Source: Entonaema liquescens (Eukaryota; Ascomycota; Sordariomycetes; Xylariales; Xylariaceae). From it: a DNA stretch of 64,000 nt. Made by a program: the position numbers and the translations under genes. Under the pieces are notes generated by a model, which worked only from the letters and a program-made list of their open reading frames with translations, was not told where the DNA came from and ran no database searches. Within the stretch, counting starts at the first letter, position 1; the number at the start of each line of letters is the position of its first letter. Where the stretch lies: NCBI GenBank assembly GCA_902805475.1, contig CADCSX010000025.1, positions 806,001 to 870,000 on the forward strand, given 5' to 3'. Below are positions 13,948 to 26,209 of the stretch, piece after piece.

Positions 13948-16232
13948 ATGTCAGCCACTACGACTTTGACGGCGACCATGGCAGAGTTGAAGCCGGAGCC
14001 GGCGCATAGTAGTCTTTGGTCGAACTATGGCGGTCCGGTGTCCTTATCAGCTCGATTCCCTAATACCATGGAGTCGAACCTTTCGCATCCATCGACGACA
14101 TCTTCGCAACATCCGGGTCGGCCACGAAGCAGCCACCCGACTATCGACCATCCGTACCCGTACCCCAGATATCCACAGGAGGAGTCAGATGGATTTGACA
14201 GATACCCGCAGCCGTCTCTAACGCAACATCACAGCTTCCCCAATTTGAAAAGGCCTCACCAACCTGGTGAGCACCCGCCGTACCAGGAGATTGTGCAGGA
14301 CCTGAGAGACGACGGGTCGAAGCTCACAGTGAATCACGATCATAAACTGCTTTCTTTCCGGAGAGTCCAGGATAAGCACACCATCGTGGACCAACATGGC
14401 AGAATGCAGCAGCTAGAGCTTACTGCACAACTCCATGGCATGTTCTTTCTCTCGGAAATGCCTTCAAGTACGAGCGACGGCGCGATTCTGCAACCCGAGC
14501 TAACGTGCTACCGGAGGAACCTGTTCCAGATCAGTGGTTCGCTTATTACTCCGCGAGGCCAACTCTCAGTAATTCTCCCCGAGACGGGCGAGACCGTTCC
14601 CGTTAACAGCACCGAAGTAACCATCTCTGCCATCGAGTCTGTTGACGGCCATCCTGTGAGGTTAATCGTCATTCCCTGGAAGACACCACCGCCGAATTCT
14701 CCGGAACTTCCCCAGACTCCAGACCAGGAACCACCATCATTACCATTAATTCCATTCCCGGATGATGGTCAGGAAGCAGAGGGCGAATATGCTGTGTACC
14801 CTATTGGATGGCGGCGACTACAGTTTAGAATGTAGGTCAAAATTTTGGATCTTTTCACCCCGTTTCAAGGTTGGTCCTCGGTAGGAGAAGCTGACACGTA
14901 TTCAATAGAGCAACGGCAAACAATGGAAGGCGGAAAGAACTTCAACAACACTTTGTACTCCACTTGAAGGTGGTTGGAACGTTAGCAAACGGGTCAAAGG
15001 TGGTTCTAACAGAATCTACGACGGCGCCGATAGTAGTTCGAGGGCGGAGTCCGCGTAATTTTCAGGCTCGGAAAGAGATCCCTCTATTAGGATCCAGCGC
15101 CGGCTCGCGGGGGCAAGCGTTGGTTGAGACAGGACTAGGCATCGTTGCAGGTCCATTAACCGTGAAGCCCCAAGACCCGAAATTGCGTGGCTTAAACCTG
15201 GAATTACCGCGGACAGCGTTCACGTTTAACGCGTCAAAGCTCCCTGGGAGCCCGATGACGATGAGGTCCAAGTAAGTCTTTTCATCCCATTCTAAGAAAC
15301 TCACATCTTACTCCGGACGGCCTGGTTATAACGGTCCGAGGGAAATGGGGACGAGTTCATAGGCCCTTTTCGTCGGCTTTCCTTTGGAGTTTAGAGCTGA
15401 CGAGAGATTCTAGTTCGTACCCTAGTTGGAACCCTCCTAGTCAGTTGCCCATGTCTGGAATGCCAGCTTCGGCTACTGCCAGCTATCCACCAGCGAGCAT
15501 ACCCGCCGATTCGTACCAGAAAATGCCACTCTCAGGGACATCGAACTTCACGCAGGAGCCACAAGAGATGCCTATGCAGACATCCATGCCATCGATGCAG
15601 CTTTCCCTGGCCGCAACAGAGCAGCAGCCGCCTGCAATTCGGACACAGTACGCATACGTACAGGGGACTTCGGCTCCGCCCCAGCTCTCAGTAACGACAA
15701 CGTCGATGGGAAGTAGCTCAGATCACGGAAATCTTAGCGTACCGCGATACGTCGACTCGAATCCAAGGCCAACTAAGAGCCCGCGCCATGGCAGCCACCA
15801 GTCTGTACCCAGCACCAGCTCCATAAGCAACAGCAATGACACATCTGAGTACCGGTACGGACCTTCAGGGTACGTACCCGTGAACAGCAGCTCCAGCGAG
15901 CTGAATTCGGCGTCCACATACAACGCTGACAGCGCGAGCAGTGCTGGACCGACCGGACCTGCCTCTAGCGCTCCTTCATCGGCAGGCGGCCATTCCCACC
16001 ATCAACCACCTCAATCGCAACAGCCGCCCCTCGCGATTATTATCCACCTACCACATCATGGACGACAACTGCAGGCGAACCTAGCAGTGCCACCGTCCAC
16101 TCATACCACAACAGTGCCGCAACGGGCAACGAGAGCAGTAGGCCGTACGCATTCCCGAGCAAGAGCGATCATCCGCCGGCGCCTGGGAGCTATGCCTCAA
16201 CTTTGAACCATTACTCGTGGAGCCCAACGTGA
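13948..16232 (+). CDS. vib-1: NDT80/PhoG-domain transcription factor, VIB-1/XprG-like (C-terminal frame break)
   Basis: Exons 13948-14831, 14909-15271 and 15414 onward, with splice phases that agree. A proline-rich N-terminus is followed by an NDT80-type DNA-binding domain at roughly residues 120-400, including the family signature ending SPRNFQARKEIPLLG; a Ser/Gln/Pro-rich tail follows. Family knowledge: VIB-1 in Neurospora and XprG in Aspergillus control heterokaryon-incompatibility death, extracellular proteases and responses to nutrient stress. Reading straight through stops at 16206 (679 residues) with an unusual Arg/His-rich end. From the CCCC at 16027-16030 the -1 frame instead encodes a Tyr/Ser/Pro-rich tail ending HYSWSPT and stopping at 16230-16232 (about 688 residues if one base is missing), which looks like the authentic end. 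Met at 13948 is taken as the start; the Met at 13978 has a better context (ACCATGG) and is an alternative. Confidence 0.88.
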
Positions 16233-18346
16233 GAGTTGGTGCTCATATAATAGAATGGGGGAAACGATCAGTGTTTGCTGAACCGTAATTCTCATTTCTC
16301 AATTATGTGAGTCGGTTATTCGACCACACTGTACACGCAATATGGGAATGTGCGTGTAGAATAAGCGGAGAAGGGGTCGACTGCTCTCGTTGCCATAAAA
16401 CGTGCGGCTTGTATTGCATGTCGCCTGTATAGTATTTTTAATGGAAGCTTGATTTTGTTTCTTACTCGAAACCCGTGGTGGAAGAAAAAAGGCTAAAAGC
16501 TATTTTCGGAATTCCGCATCCCTTACGGAGGACTTGTATAGGGCTACTGGAGAGGCAGTGTTCGGAGGGACGGAGTAAAGAGGGGAAGGTGGAATCCATG
16601 GTCTCCGTATATCCATGCTGGGAAGAGGCACCATTGCTGCGGTGGTTGTGTTTCTGGTGGTTTTCTCTCATATCGATGCTTATTCGTGTCTTTCGCTAAT
16701 AGCGAGCGCGACCCTCTCCAGCATCTTGTTTGGACGTACAGCATATACGCCAATGCTTACAGAGACGGGTCGGCATTGAAATATCCGGAGTTGGTTTCCT
16801 GTTTCTCGTATTTTGTCGTTATTGTTGAGTTGGAAATCGTCCTTTTGCTATTCGATATCCCCCCCTCGTTCGTATCATACGTACCATCCATATCATACCA
16901 TTACCATACAGTATCATCGACATTACATCTTATACAATCTGGAGCGACCGATGAGGGCGGCCACTACTATATTATCTCTCCAACGACTAGGGTCCATGTG
17001 ATATGATAGGCGGGTTTGCTAGAGTGGTGATTCGTTGTCATTTCCGTCTGCGATACCGTTTCTGTGAAATAAGTGGTGGGAAGGAAAGCGCTAGATCTGA
17101 ATCATGTCGATATTTATCTCAATCACCACTTATGCCCTTCTGCTTAGCACGGTAACATGCTTGGCTAAGAAGAGCGTCTAAAACACCGAAGGCAAGATTC
17201 TCTCCACGTGGTGGCGGTCGTTCAAGTCCCAGGCACGCCTAAGAAATGAAAGAATCTTGTATGAGGGATGGATTCAGCTGTCTACCACGTTGGAGAACTG
17301 CTTTTGAAGATCGTCCAAGATAAAATCTAGGATGGCTGGTAACTGTACTCTAGTAAAAGTGCGGAACTCACGATCTATATAGCGTTGGATGGTTTGTGGG
17401 ACCTGGTTTTCAGCTTTCAGCCGCTAGGTTTTGTATTGTATCATACTAAGGCACGCGGCGTCTGTCCGTCTAAGCCGCCACCTTTCATTTGCTCCTCACG
17501 TCTACTCTCTTTATTTTAGTGCGAACTATTACTTCATCCTTATTTAGTGACCAATCTTTCATGGGTATAGAGTGTAAGTGCGAAGGAAATAAGCTGAGAT
17601 GGGACCCCATAGAGTAACCTTGAAGGCTTCCAGTGCAAAGTAAATATTGAAACTGTGCTCGCATTCATTTTCGCTGTGGCTTTACTGCTTGGTAGGCAGA
17701 TGGTGAAAGAGATTTGATGTAGATGTAGATGTAAAAGAAAGGAAGCGAACCGGCAGCCGGGAGTTTAAGCTACTGCCTTTAGATAATGCGGTATGTAGCT
17801 GATTCCTGCCTTTTTTTTTCTTTCTTTTTTTTTCCCGGGCAATTACCCCATCTCATGTACCTTATTTCCCATGTAAAAATACATTAGGTACCTTAGGTAG
17901 GTACTCTACTAGGTTGAAGGGTGTAGTATCACTACTTACCTGTAGCTAGGTAATCCGAGGTGACACGAAATTCTGACGGCTGTTACTAGCTTGGAGTTTA
18001 GGTATATATGAATTGGCTGAAGCAGCTAAGATTAGTACCGTTCCAGATTGTCGGGACGAGAATTGGTCATGCGGGTGCTTATCCGTTCAGTCCGGTGCAG
18101 ATAGTGGCTGAAGAAGATGGTCCCCCATTAGTACACGTAATTGTACTAGTTACTGTAGGTATTTTATAGTGGTCCAAGCTTTGCGTAACACTTTTTCAAT
18201 CCTTCACACTACAGCCGGACTATACAAAGGCAAATTGGGACAGTGCTAATACATACCAAACGTTCTATCGACAAGCCTCATTTCTATGTTGAGATTTATT
18301 TCAATACTTGATACCTGGAACTAGTTATCATTATATTATTAGCACT
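16233..18346. other. Intergenic, no gene recognised
   Basis: 2.1 kb between the vib-1-like and DUF2011-like genes. Only short open frames are present. It contains an impure T-rich stretch around 17811-17833. Nothing else can be supported. Confidence 0.6.
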
Positions 18347-19236
18347 ATGTTCGAGGTTCCTGATGCTAAGCGGTATGAGGTCCTTCTACTCATTGTTTTC
18401 ATTTAGAAGCTAATAGTAAATGCAAAAGAATTCGGCGGGAAGAATTATATGATTCCACCTCAGATGAGGATATACCACAGGATGAAACTCAGGATTCTAC
18501 TTTGCGCGAGATATTGAAAGCGCGGATTTCTGGTTTGCTGGATCTCAGCTTTGCGGCAGATAGAGATCCTGAAGAACAACTCCCAGAATCTCAAGTAGAG
18601 ACTACAGATAAAAACACTAGGGATGGAGAGGATGCCGAGAAGCCCCAGGAAGAGGCCTTCACATTCAGATTATTTCGAGACGAGGAGCCCTCGCGGAAGG
18701 TAGTACTCGAACCTCAAAATGCGAGCGCAGAGAAGGATGGTGATGGCGCTTTCGTGGTTGCTAAACGGCCAATCTCATATTATATAGCTGGAGAACCGGC
18801 ACCCGAGGCTGCCAACAGATTCAGAACGGCTGCTGTCAGCGCAAGCTACCTCTTACAAGATGCTAAAAGGAGACGATGGGGACTTGAGAAGCCATGGAAA
18901 GTGACAACTATCACCATCACCACAAATAAGAAAACAGCCACCTCGGGTAGTTCTGTTAGTTGCAATGCAACTATAGGCGTAGAAAAGAAGAAAAAGAGAT
19001 CAGGGAAAAAACGAAGAATAATCCTGCGGACACGGGAGAAGGCAAAGAAGGAACAGGAGGAAGCTGCAAAACGACAACTCGTGGACAAGGAAGAGCACCT
19101 GAAAGACAAGAAGAAGAGGCTAAATAGACAGAAAAAGTTGAAACGAAGAGCTAAGGAAAAGGAAAAGAAACAAGGTGTGAAGAATGATGCTGCTTCTGAG
19201 CATAGCAGTAGGGACAGCCCAGATCAGGAGGACTAA
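18347..19236 (+). CDS. Fungal conserved basic protein, DUF2011-like
   Basis: A 26-nt first exon (18347-18372, MFEVPDAK plus two bases) joins exon 18429-19236 across a 56-bp intron, giving 277 residues. The join creates AKRIRREELYDS, typical of the start of fungal DUF2011 proteins, and supports this otherwise easily missed mini-exon. The middle holds the recognisable block RPISYYIAGEP, followed by RRRWGLEKPWKV. The C-terminal third is a Lys/Arg/Glu-rich helix with KKKKRSGKKRR, probably a nuclear or nucleolar signal and coiled coil. The molecular role is unknown; composition suggests a nuclear RNA- or ribosome-assembly factor, which is inference. The family call is from memory of conserved motifs and was not searched. 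Confidence 0.75.
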
Positions 19237-19792
19237 TGGGGTTAATATTATATCATATCATTATATCATATCATATCATATCAAGTATAAGTACTTAATG
19301 GCTGTAAATTTAAGGTTTTTATAGGATAAAGCTTCACGTAACTGTTGACTAGAACTTATTATCGTGATCTCTACTTGGAAGAGCTACTTATCCATTTCAG
19401 GGGGTTCATTAACTGCCCGTCTATGCAGTTATGCGGTTCCGGACTTCACTAAAGAAGCTCGCGCCACAATCTTTCTGTCTCGTGCACAATACCTAGAGCC
19501 ACACGTTGGAAAAAATCCCACCTTAAAATCATTTAAGCTTTCCGTAGATCAATTTAAGGAGGTACGTACCCCGTCAACCTACCCACTTCATCTGTTCGCT
19601 GTGTTTTCTAAGCAAGACAATATTCTACCATTCGACGCTCTATCGTCATAATAATTACTTCTTTCTGTATATCTTTGGCAGTTTCCGTCTACTTCTTCTT
19701 TTAGCTATGTGCATGGTCACCGACAATTCTCCGGTTATGTACCCTTGAAGGACAGCCGCGTTCTAAAGCCCCGCAACGCGTCCCTGGATAGA
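19237..19792. other. Spacer with an unexplained open stretch before the STRIPAK gene
   Basis: Besides the ATATC repeat, 19349-19561 is open for 71 codons and ends at a GTACGT donor. A CAG acceptor at 19679-19681 would splice it in frame into 19682-19792, which is itself open into the HAM-2-like start. No upstream ATG was found, so this is treated as leader sequence rather than coding. Confidence 0.5.
19250..19283. repeat. (ATATC)n short tandem repeat
   Basis: Imperfect ATATC/ATATCATT units directly after the DUF2011-like stop codon. Confidence 0.85.
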
Positions 19793-22700
19793 ATGAATTC
19801 ATTGTGGTCGTCAAAAGCCGCTGATGATGGTGTCGATGCGCCCAAGGCGTCGGTGGATGTAGCAGATACTGGGGTTGCTGACGTTGGACCTGAAATACCG
19901 AGCGCACCGCCTAGCCGACAACAACCTGTGCGACCACCGCTACAGCGAAACCAAATCCAGTCTACTCCGCCTGTACAGGCTGCAAGCAACCAACCGCCTG
20001 ACTCGCTCTCATTAGCGCAGCTACGACGCATAGTATCCGAATTCCCTCGTTCTGAAGCTGCTGCGTACGACTTCGAATATTCCGATACGGGACCCCACGA
20101 GGAAGAAATAGATGAGTGGTTTGTCTATCAACCTTGGCAATGGATTCGGTTGAATGCTGCTCAACGGGCGTTTGAGTGGCAGTGGGAGCACGACATAGCA
20201 GCTAGGAAGGATGAAATTACCTGGGATGAGGCAGACGACGAAGCCAGGACAAATTTCATTATACAGGCACTAGACGGAGTCAGAGCTAGTGATGCTGCCA
20301 CGCGGGGTGCTGCGATAGGGAAGCTTACGTATCTTGTCTTAGGACGATGGACAGATACTGCTGGCTCATACCGGGTCGAAAGAACGAATCCGCGGAGTGT
20401 CGCAACACCAACCCAGCTTGCCGCAATGAAATCCGGTGTCAAGTTGATCGCTGAGTGGGAGGGTATTCCTATTATATGGGCGGCTTTACGCAGCGCGTTT
20501 GAAATTCTGTGGTATTTTGCGTCTACCTTTGTGGGCGATCTTATACTAATATTTGTGCAGGCTAGATGAGGCCCAGAGACCACAAGGCAGTAGCTTATCG
20601 GAAGCACAGGACGAACTTATGAACTTAATGACCATTATGTATATGTGTATACAGGAAACTCTTAACGACCTGCATGGAATGTTCATGGTTTACACGAAAC
20701 TACGTGAGTGTAGCTTTGTTGTAACACTTTAGGATATTAGGCTAAGAGTTGCAGTGGAATTACAGCCTCATTTGACGATATTCATGCTCACAGCTTCTGC
20801 TAAGTTACGATGGCAAGAAGTAAATGTTGTGCCGGCTCCTCAGGTATGATAATTCTATACGTGATTCTGGTATCCTGCTAACCGACTAGACCCTTTTGTT
20901 GTTCTGGAAGTCGATTCTTTTAGAGTTCGGTGGGACTCCGGAGATTGAAGAAACCAAAGAGGAACTTAGAGAAACAGCCACGGATGACAAGGAAAAGGAC
21001 CTGATTACGGCGACGCCCCTAGACTATCATGTCTTTCGGCAAGAAATCACTTCAAAATATCCTGCTTATGTACCTCCTCAACCAGTATTACCCCTTGAAG
21101 CAGATAGCACCTCTCTCCTACCTCCATTGCCCAATCACCCTACTAGGAATAATGGATCGAATGGTATACTTCCTGCTCCTCCTGGGACGCAGAGCGGAGG
21201 TGCGTCCATCCTCCATCAGCCTGTCCATATCGCGACGCCCGCACCGTCTCCTCCCCCGTCCCCAGCTGCCGGTGGTAAAGGAGGTAAGAAGCAAAACTAC
21301 CAAACCAACCAGAACTTCCCTTTCATGTATCCCCCGTTGGATGCCACCAGCAATAGCGCAGGAGGCAAGGGTGCTGCTGGATTGCAAGACTTTCTCGTTG
21401 GTCGCAAATGGGAAGGCAGTGACGTACCTGCATCTATTCTTGAGGCTGGCGAGCTGTTTTCGAAACGCGTGCGTATGACACGAGCTACGAGACAACTATG
21501 GGAAGAGCGTCAGAAGTTTCAAAAATTTGAGAGGGGATGGGATCCTTCAGATGACGATATAGAAGACCTAGACTTGGATGGTCTTAATCTTGACGACGAT
21601 GTTGATGATGACAAGCTTCTCGAGGCCATCGAGAAGAGAGAAAAGAAGGCGCGCGGTGCTGAGATCGACTATGGACCACACCAGTTTATTCATGAAAGGT
21701 TCAGACGACGACTGGAAATCATCGAAGAGTTCTATGTAGGTGACAGTACGTTCCTATTAGCGAATTTGACTAACAATTGATAGGCTGCCGCTTTACCTCA
21801 ATTACAGTCATTGGTTATAGTTTTGATGAAGAGCATATTATACAATGTCACCGCTTGTATTGCGCTCCCTGCTAATAACCAGCAGCAGCCAGGAATGCAA
21901 GGAGGTAACCAGCCCCGCGTTAATGGCGCTGCGGGTACAAATCGATCGCAGAATAGTTCTATAGAAGCTGGCACTTCGACCAATCAAGACGATTCCGAGA
22001 ATTCCTTGGAGGATTTAGATGCTACGAGAAGTAGAGAGATCGAATCGAAAGCCGCCACAGGTATAATTCTCCTACTTATGAAATGGCTTAAGATCTCGCG
22101 TAAGTGACATACATATCAGTTCCAGGTTTGGTTTGGGGTTGCTAATTGCTCGCCTAGATGTTTTGAAATTTGAATACTTGGCTCAACTACTATTGGATTC
22201 TAATTATCTTCCTTTGGTTCTTAAGCTATTCGCACATCAAGACATACAACAAGTGGTTGACAACAAGACTGACCGTCTTGACCAAAGGTAAACACACCCT
22301 GGTATTACTACGCACTTTGACTTATCTCACAATTCTTAGTTTCTTCCAGTTCTGCAACGATCGTGCCCACCATCCGGAAAAAGTAGCGCAGGAGCCGACA
22401 GAGATCGACGGGCCAGAGGAGGAAAGCGAGGACGATGCGGCGCCTCCGCCCATCAAACGGCGACGATCGCCACATGAACAAGTGGTCGAAAGTAGCGAGA
22501 TTGCGAACAAGACGGAAGGACAGCTCCCCACTCGTCCTGAAGTGGACGAATTAGGCTATCCCGTAAACCCCCTGCCTAAGGAGCCTATCACCGATTTTTC
22601 GCGCCGAAATTTCTTCTCCCTCATCAATTACCTGCGGATCATGCAGAAGATCTGCAAAAACAAAGCGCACCGTAATTTACTACTCGTACAGTACAAATCG

Positions 22701-23126
22701 TCAAATATCATTAGGAAATCGCTTAAGGTACCGCAGAACGAGCTGCGACTATATACGCTTAAGCTCTTCAAGAATCAAGTACCGTACTGCGGTCGCAAAT
22801 GGCGGCAAGGCAATATGCGTGTTATTACTGCGATATATCTGCATTGTCGACCAGAGCTTCGCGACGAGTGGCTGGCCGGCAGCGACGTGGATGCCGAAGT
22901 GGAAGAAGCCTTGCCGCTCGAACAAGCCCTTCGGAGCTTAACGCACTGGTTTAACGTCCGGAGGTACCCGGATCAGATGGCCGCTGACATCAGAGAGGCG
23001 CTACGAAACGAACAAGACTTCTTCAAGCGTGAGCTCGAGAAGTTGGACGTGTGGGCCGATGTCGGGCAATTAGACAATATGAACGCCGAGTGGGATCACG
23101 CTGGACACGGCTCTGCATATGGCTGA
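19793..23126 (+). CDS. ham-2: STRIPAK complex subunit, HAM-2/PRO22/Far11 (STRIP1) family
   Basis: Seven exons: 19793-20511, 20561-20703, 20755-20843, 20890-21735, 21784-22099, 22158-22287 and 22340-23126. Phases agree throughout and give 1009 residues. All six introns are 46-58 bp. The N-terminal half is N1221-like: an acidic, Trp-rich segment (EIDEWFVYQPWQW), then a helical block with LDEAQRPQG and ELMNLMTIMYMCIQETL. The C-terminal half matches DUF3402, including LKFEYLAQLLLDSNY and NYLRIMQKICKNKAHRNLL. A Pro/Gly-rich and then Asp-rich linker lies between them. Family knowledge: HAM-2 is a scaffold of the fungal STRIPAK phosphatase-kinase complex at the ER and nuclear envelope and is needed for hyphal fusion. 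Met 19793 (MNSLWSSK) is the first in-frame ATG; an in-frame upstream extension is possible. Confidence 0.9.
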
Positions 23127-24288
23127 GCTTGCCGGAGTATTCGGCACGTCTTTCAGGGCTAGAGGATTGACCCTATTCGCGAGGGTTCCGTCATTGCTGC
23201 CTGGGTACTTAAGTATAATTTGATGTACAGTGCAGGGTTCCATTATGGATAGATACCGGGCCCCTTACTGGATATGATAATGGCCTGAAGTAACTTCTTT
23301 TTTAAGGATGAAGTTTTAGATATAAACTATCGTACTGTACGGGATGGGTTTTCGGGGCCGATGTGGGTTATGTTGGTTCCGGCCGTACATAAGTCTGCAT
23401 TCCGTATTGAAGCGGAATTACAAGGCCCCAGCATGAGCATGTACATGTACCGAAATGGCATGTCGATAATTACATGGAGGTACTTAGGTATCCTGCGAAA
23501 TGAGAATCCCCCCTGAAGAAAACCCTCCCCCATTTGATCGACCTTAGATTTTACTATTTGATTATCGTATACTATACGTATACGCATTATGTGCGTAGGT
23601 GGCTCAGCCAACCGTTAGCTTAATGCTTAATACTTGATGCTTAATGCTGGTTAATAGTTGGATGCTATATAGAAGCTTAAGCGAATATGAATGGGTAAGG
23701 GTACCTGATTTAACTAACTAGTCCTATTACTTGTCCAATGAATCTCGCGATGAGGAGTTGCTGTTGGCGCCAGCATATCATAACCCCGACAAAGACCCCG
23801 ATCCTTTAGGTGCCTCCTAATAAGATACAGATACCATCCCCATGCACGGTATACTGTACTCTATAAGATAAGCGCCGCAAGCTTGACCCCCACGATATAC
23901 AATATACATAATACATGTATTCTTGATGTATGTATATGTAGGACCCCGGGCCGAACGTCTAACCTGGTACCGAAGCTCAATGGATAGGATTAGAAATGCA
24001 ATGCATAACTAATATATGTACCTACTTATATACCTAGGTTCTAATCTAGAGGGGGAATTATATAGCGATTAGTACATGTAGCCGTTAGCCCGTGTTGCAT
24101 TGAGATCTTTATTAGTGGTACCTAAAATTCCCCAGCTCGCAGTAAAGCCGCCGCTCATCCTCGGCATCTTCTGCCAAGAATCAAAACTATTGACCGGGGA
24201 AAGGACAATACATAGTATGTGAAGTCGCCTAATGCAGACCCGCCCGCTAGCTGTGGGTTTCCATGCAATACGTCAGTCTGTCTTGGGG

Positions 24289-24313
24289 TTTTTTTTTTTT
24301 TTTTTTTTTTTTT
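24289..24313. repeat. Poly-T tract of 25
   Basis: Uninterrupted T run. It lies 218 bp upstream of the carrier start codon and may act as a nucleosome-excluding element. Confidence 0.9.
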
Positions 24314-24380
24314 CGCTATCACATCATCATCACATCGCTTCCCGCGCAAATCACCGGCAGGGGGGTGTCGCTTATACACT

Positions 24381-24432
24381 ACATACAATACAATACAATA
24401 CAATACATACATACATACATACATACATACAT
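24381..24432. repeat. (ATACA)n / (CATA)n compound microsatellite
   Basis: Four ATACA units run into about seven CATA units, in the probable leader or promoter of the carrier gene. Confidence 0.9.
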
Positions 24433-24531
24433 GTAAATTGATGTAGGCGCTAGAAGAGTCAGAAAAAAGGAAACATATAAAAAAAAGAAAACGAATAAGA
24501 GAGTTGCGATAGGTCAGGTAGCTACTCAGAA

Positions 24532-26209
24532 ATGGTAGCGGATGCGGACGGCAAGACTTCCCCGGTCTTGTCTCTAGTCGCCGGCGGCATCGCGGGGGGT
24601 GTCGAGTCAGCTTGCACGTGGGTTTTCCCTCTTTCATCCCTCCCCCCTTTTCCACTGTTCTATCCCTGTGTAACTATCATATCACCTCATGCTATACTAT
24701 GCTATACCAGTATACCTATTCACATACACGCATAACTCTACGAAACCAGACTTCCCAAATTAGGCAATTCGTCATGTGAACAAGAGGAAAAAAAAAGGTC
24801 TAACATCCATCACAGATACCCCTTCGAGTTCGCAAAAACACGCGTGCAGCTATACGGCCATGAGGGCATTAGAAACCCGTTTATGGTCGTCGCCAAGGTG
24901 GCGAGGGAAGAGGGCCTGCGAGCGCTGTATAAGGGCTGCTCGACTATGATAGTGGTATGTACCTACTACTGTATCTGTGCTATTTTTGTCTGCCTAGTTG
25001 CTCGCGTTTATCTACCCCTTTTGGAGGGCACCCCCTTTTTTCTGTTACTTGGACATCGACAATCACGTCACCCTATCGCCGGACCTGAAGAGAAACAGCT
25101 TTGAAAACTCTCCGGAGGTTCAGGGGATTGCGGACGTGTGAGTTCTAGTAGAAGGTGATGAATCGAGACTTGTTTCAACGACTTCGTATTTCCCATTTCA
25201 TCACACGATGTGGATAGGAGAACTTAAAAGTTCACATGCATACGCCCAGGACCTGCAGAACAAGTTTTCGTCTCTTTCTGCTAGTGGCAGTCGGCTCATT
25301 CGATTTTCATGGGAGACTTACAATATCGAGCGAATCTAGATCCAGGTGCCTCGAGGAGAACCTGTTTTCGTATTATCAGTCTTAGACATGCACATTCACA
25401 TGCTTGGATCTCGCACGAGCATACATCTTACTAGGCGGAGCAATCTCTCCGAGCCAACAATACTCTCCTTTTCCCCCTATCACACATACACACATACATG
25501 CACATGTATTAGGTAAACCCACCAGTCGACCCATTACTCACTCACTCACCACCCAACCTCGCAGGGCTCCATCGGCAAAGACGCCGTCCGCTTCGTCGCC
25601 TTCGACAGCATCCGGTCCATCTTCTCGGACCCGAGCACGCACCGCTCGACCACAGCGCAATCCATCGCATCGGGCATGCTCACCGGGATCGTCGCCTCAA
25701 CCGCCATCGTCACGCCCTCGGAGCGCATAAAAACGGCCCTAATAGACGACGCGCGGACCGCACGCCGCTTCCGGTCCCCACTGCACTGCATCGTCTCCCT
25801 CTGGCATGAGCAAGGCCCGCTCCGCGCTCTGTACAGCGGCTACACGACCACGACCCTCAAGCAGATCGGCACAACCGGGTTCCGGCTGGGCTCGTACGCG
25901 GCGCTCAAGGACTGGGAGCGGGGCCGGGGGATAGCGGTCGACGGCGCGGCGGCGAGTTTCGCGAACGGGGCCGTAGCCGGCACGTTGACGACGCTGGCGA
26001 CGCAGCCGTTCGACACGGTGAAGACGAAGGCGCAGCAGGCGCGCGCGGTGCGCACGGCCGAGTGCGTGCGGGCCATCTACGCGGAAGACGGCGTCAGGGG
26101 GTTTTGGCGCGGGACGGTGATGAGGCTTGGGAGGACGGTGATGGCGGGGGGGATATTGTTTACCGCGAACGAGCAGGCGCTGAAGGTGTTGAAGACTGTG
26201 TTTGGATAG
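24532..26209 (+). CDS. Mitochondrial carrier, tricarboxylate/citrate transporter type (SLC25A1/Ctp1)
   Basis: Exons 24532-24617, 24816-24954 and 25565-26209 encode 289 residues, the usual carrier length. Three mitochondrial carrier signatures are visible: PFEFAK, PSERIK and PFDTVK, each at the end of the first helix of a repeat. The flanking text (YPFEFAKTRVQL, TPSERIKTALIDD) matches the citrate carrier subgroup, which exchanges citrate/isocitrate for malate across the inner membrane. The introns are long for this window (198 and 610 bp). The second sits at STMIV/GSIGKDAVRF, where no residues are missing, so no hidden exon is needed. Exon 3 is clearly more GC-rich than its surroundings. Substrate assignment is by motif only; a closely related organic-acid carrier is possible. 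Confidence 0.87.

Larger units (their letters stand above)
23127..24531. other. Intergenic, simple repeats only
   Basis: 1.4 kb with no credible gene. It holds a 25-base T run and an ATACA/CATA tract just upstream of the carrier gene. An antisense frame across these repeats (24155-24655) codes for poly-Lys and Met-Tyr-Val runs and is discarded. Confidence 0.65.

Noticed and set aside
16024..16035. Programmed ribosomal frameshift in vib-1
   Set aside because: Similar breaks occur in unrelated genes at C/G runs, and no slippery heptamer with a downstream structure is evident; sequence error is simpler.
17205..17225. Possible tRNA B-box (GTTCAAGTCC)
   Set aside because: The T-stem does not pair, and no matching acceptor stem or A-box-bearing cloverleaf can be built around it.
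24155..24655. 166-codon minus-strand frame
   Set aside because: It crosses the poly-T tract and CATA repeats (poly-Lys and Met-Tyr-Val runs) and overlaps the carrier start in antisense.
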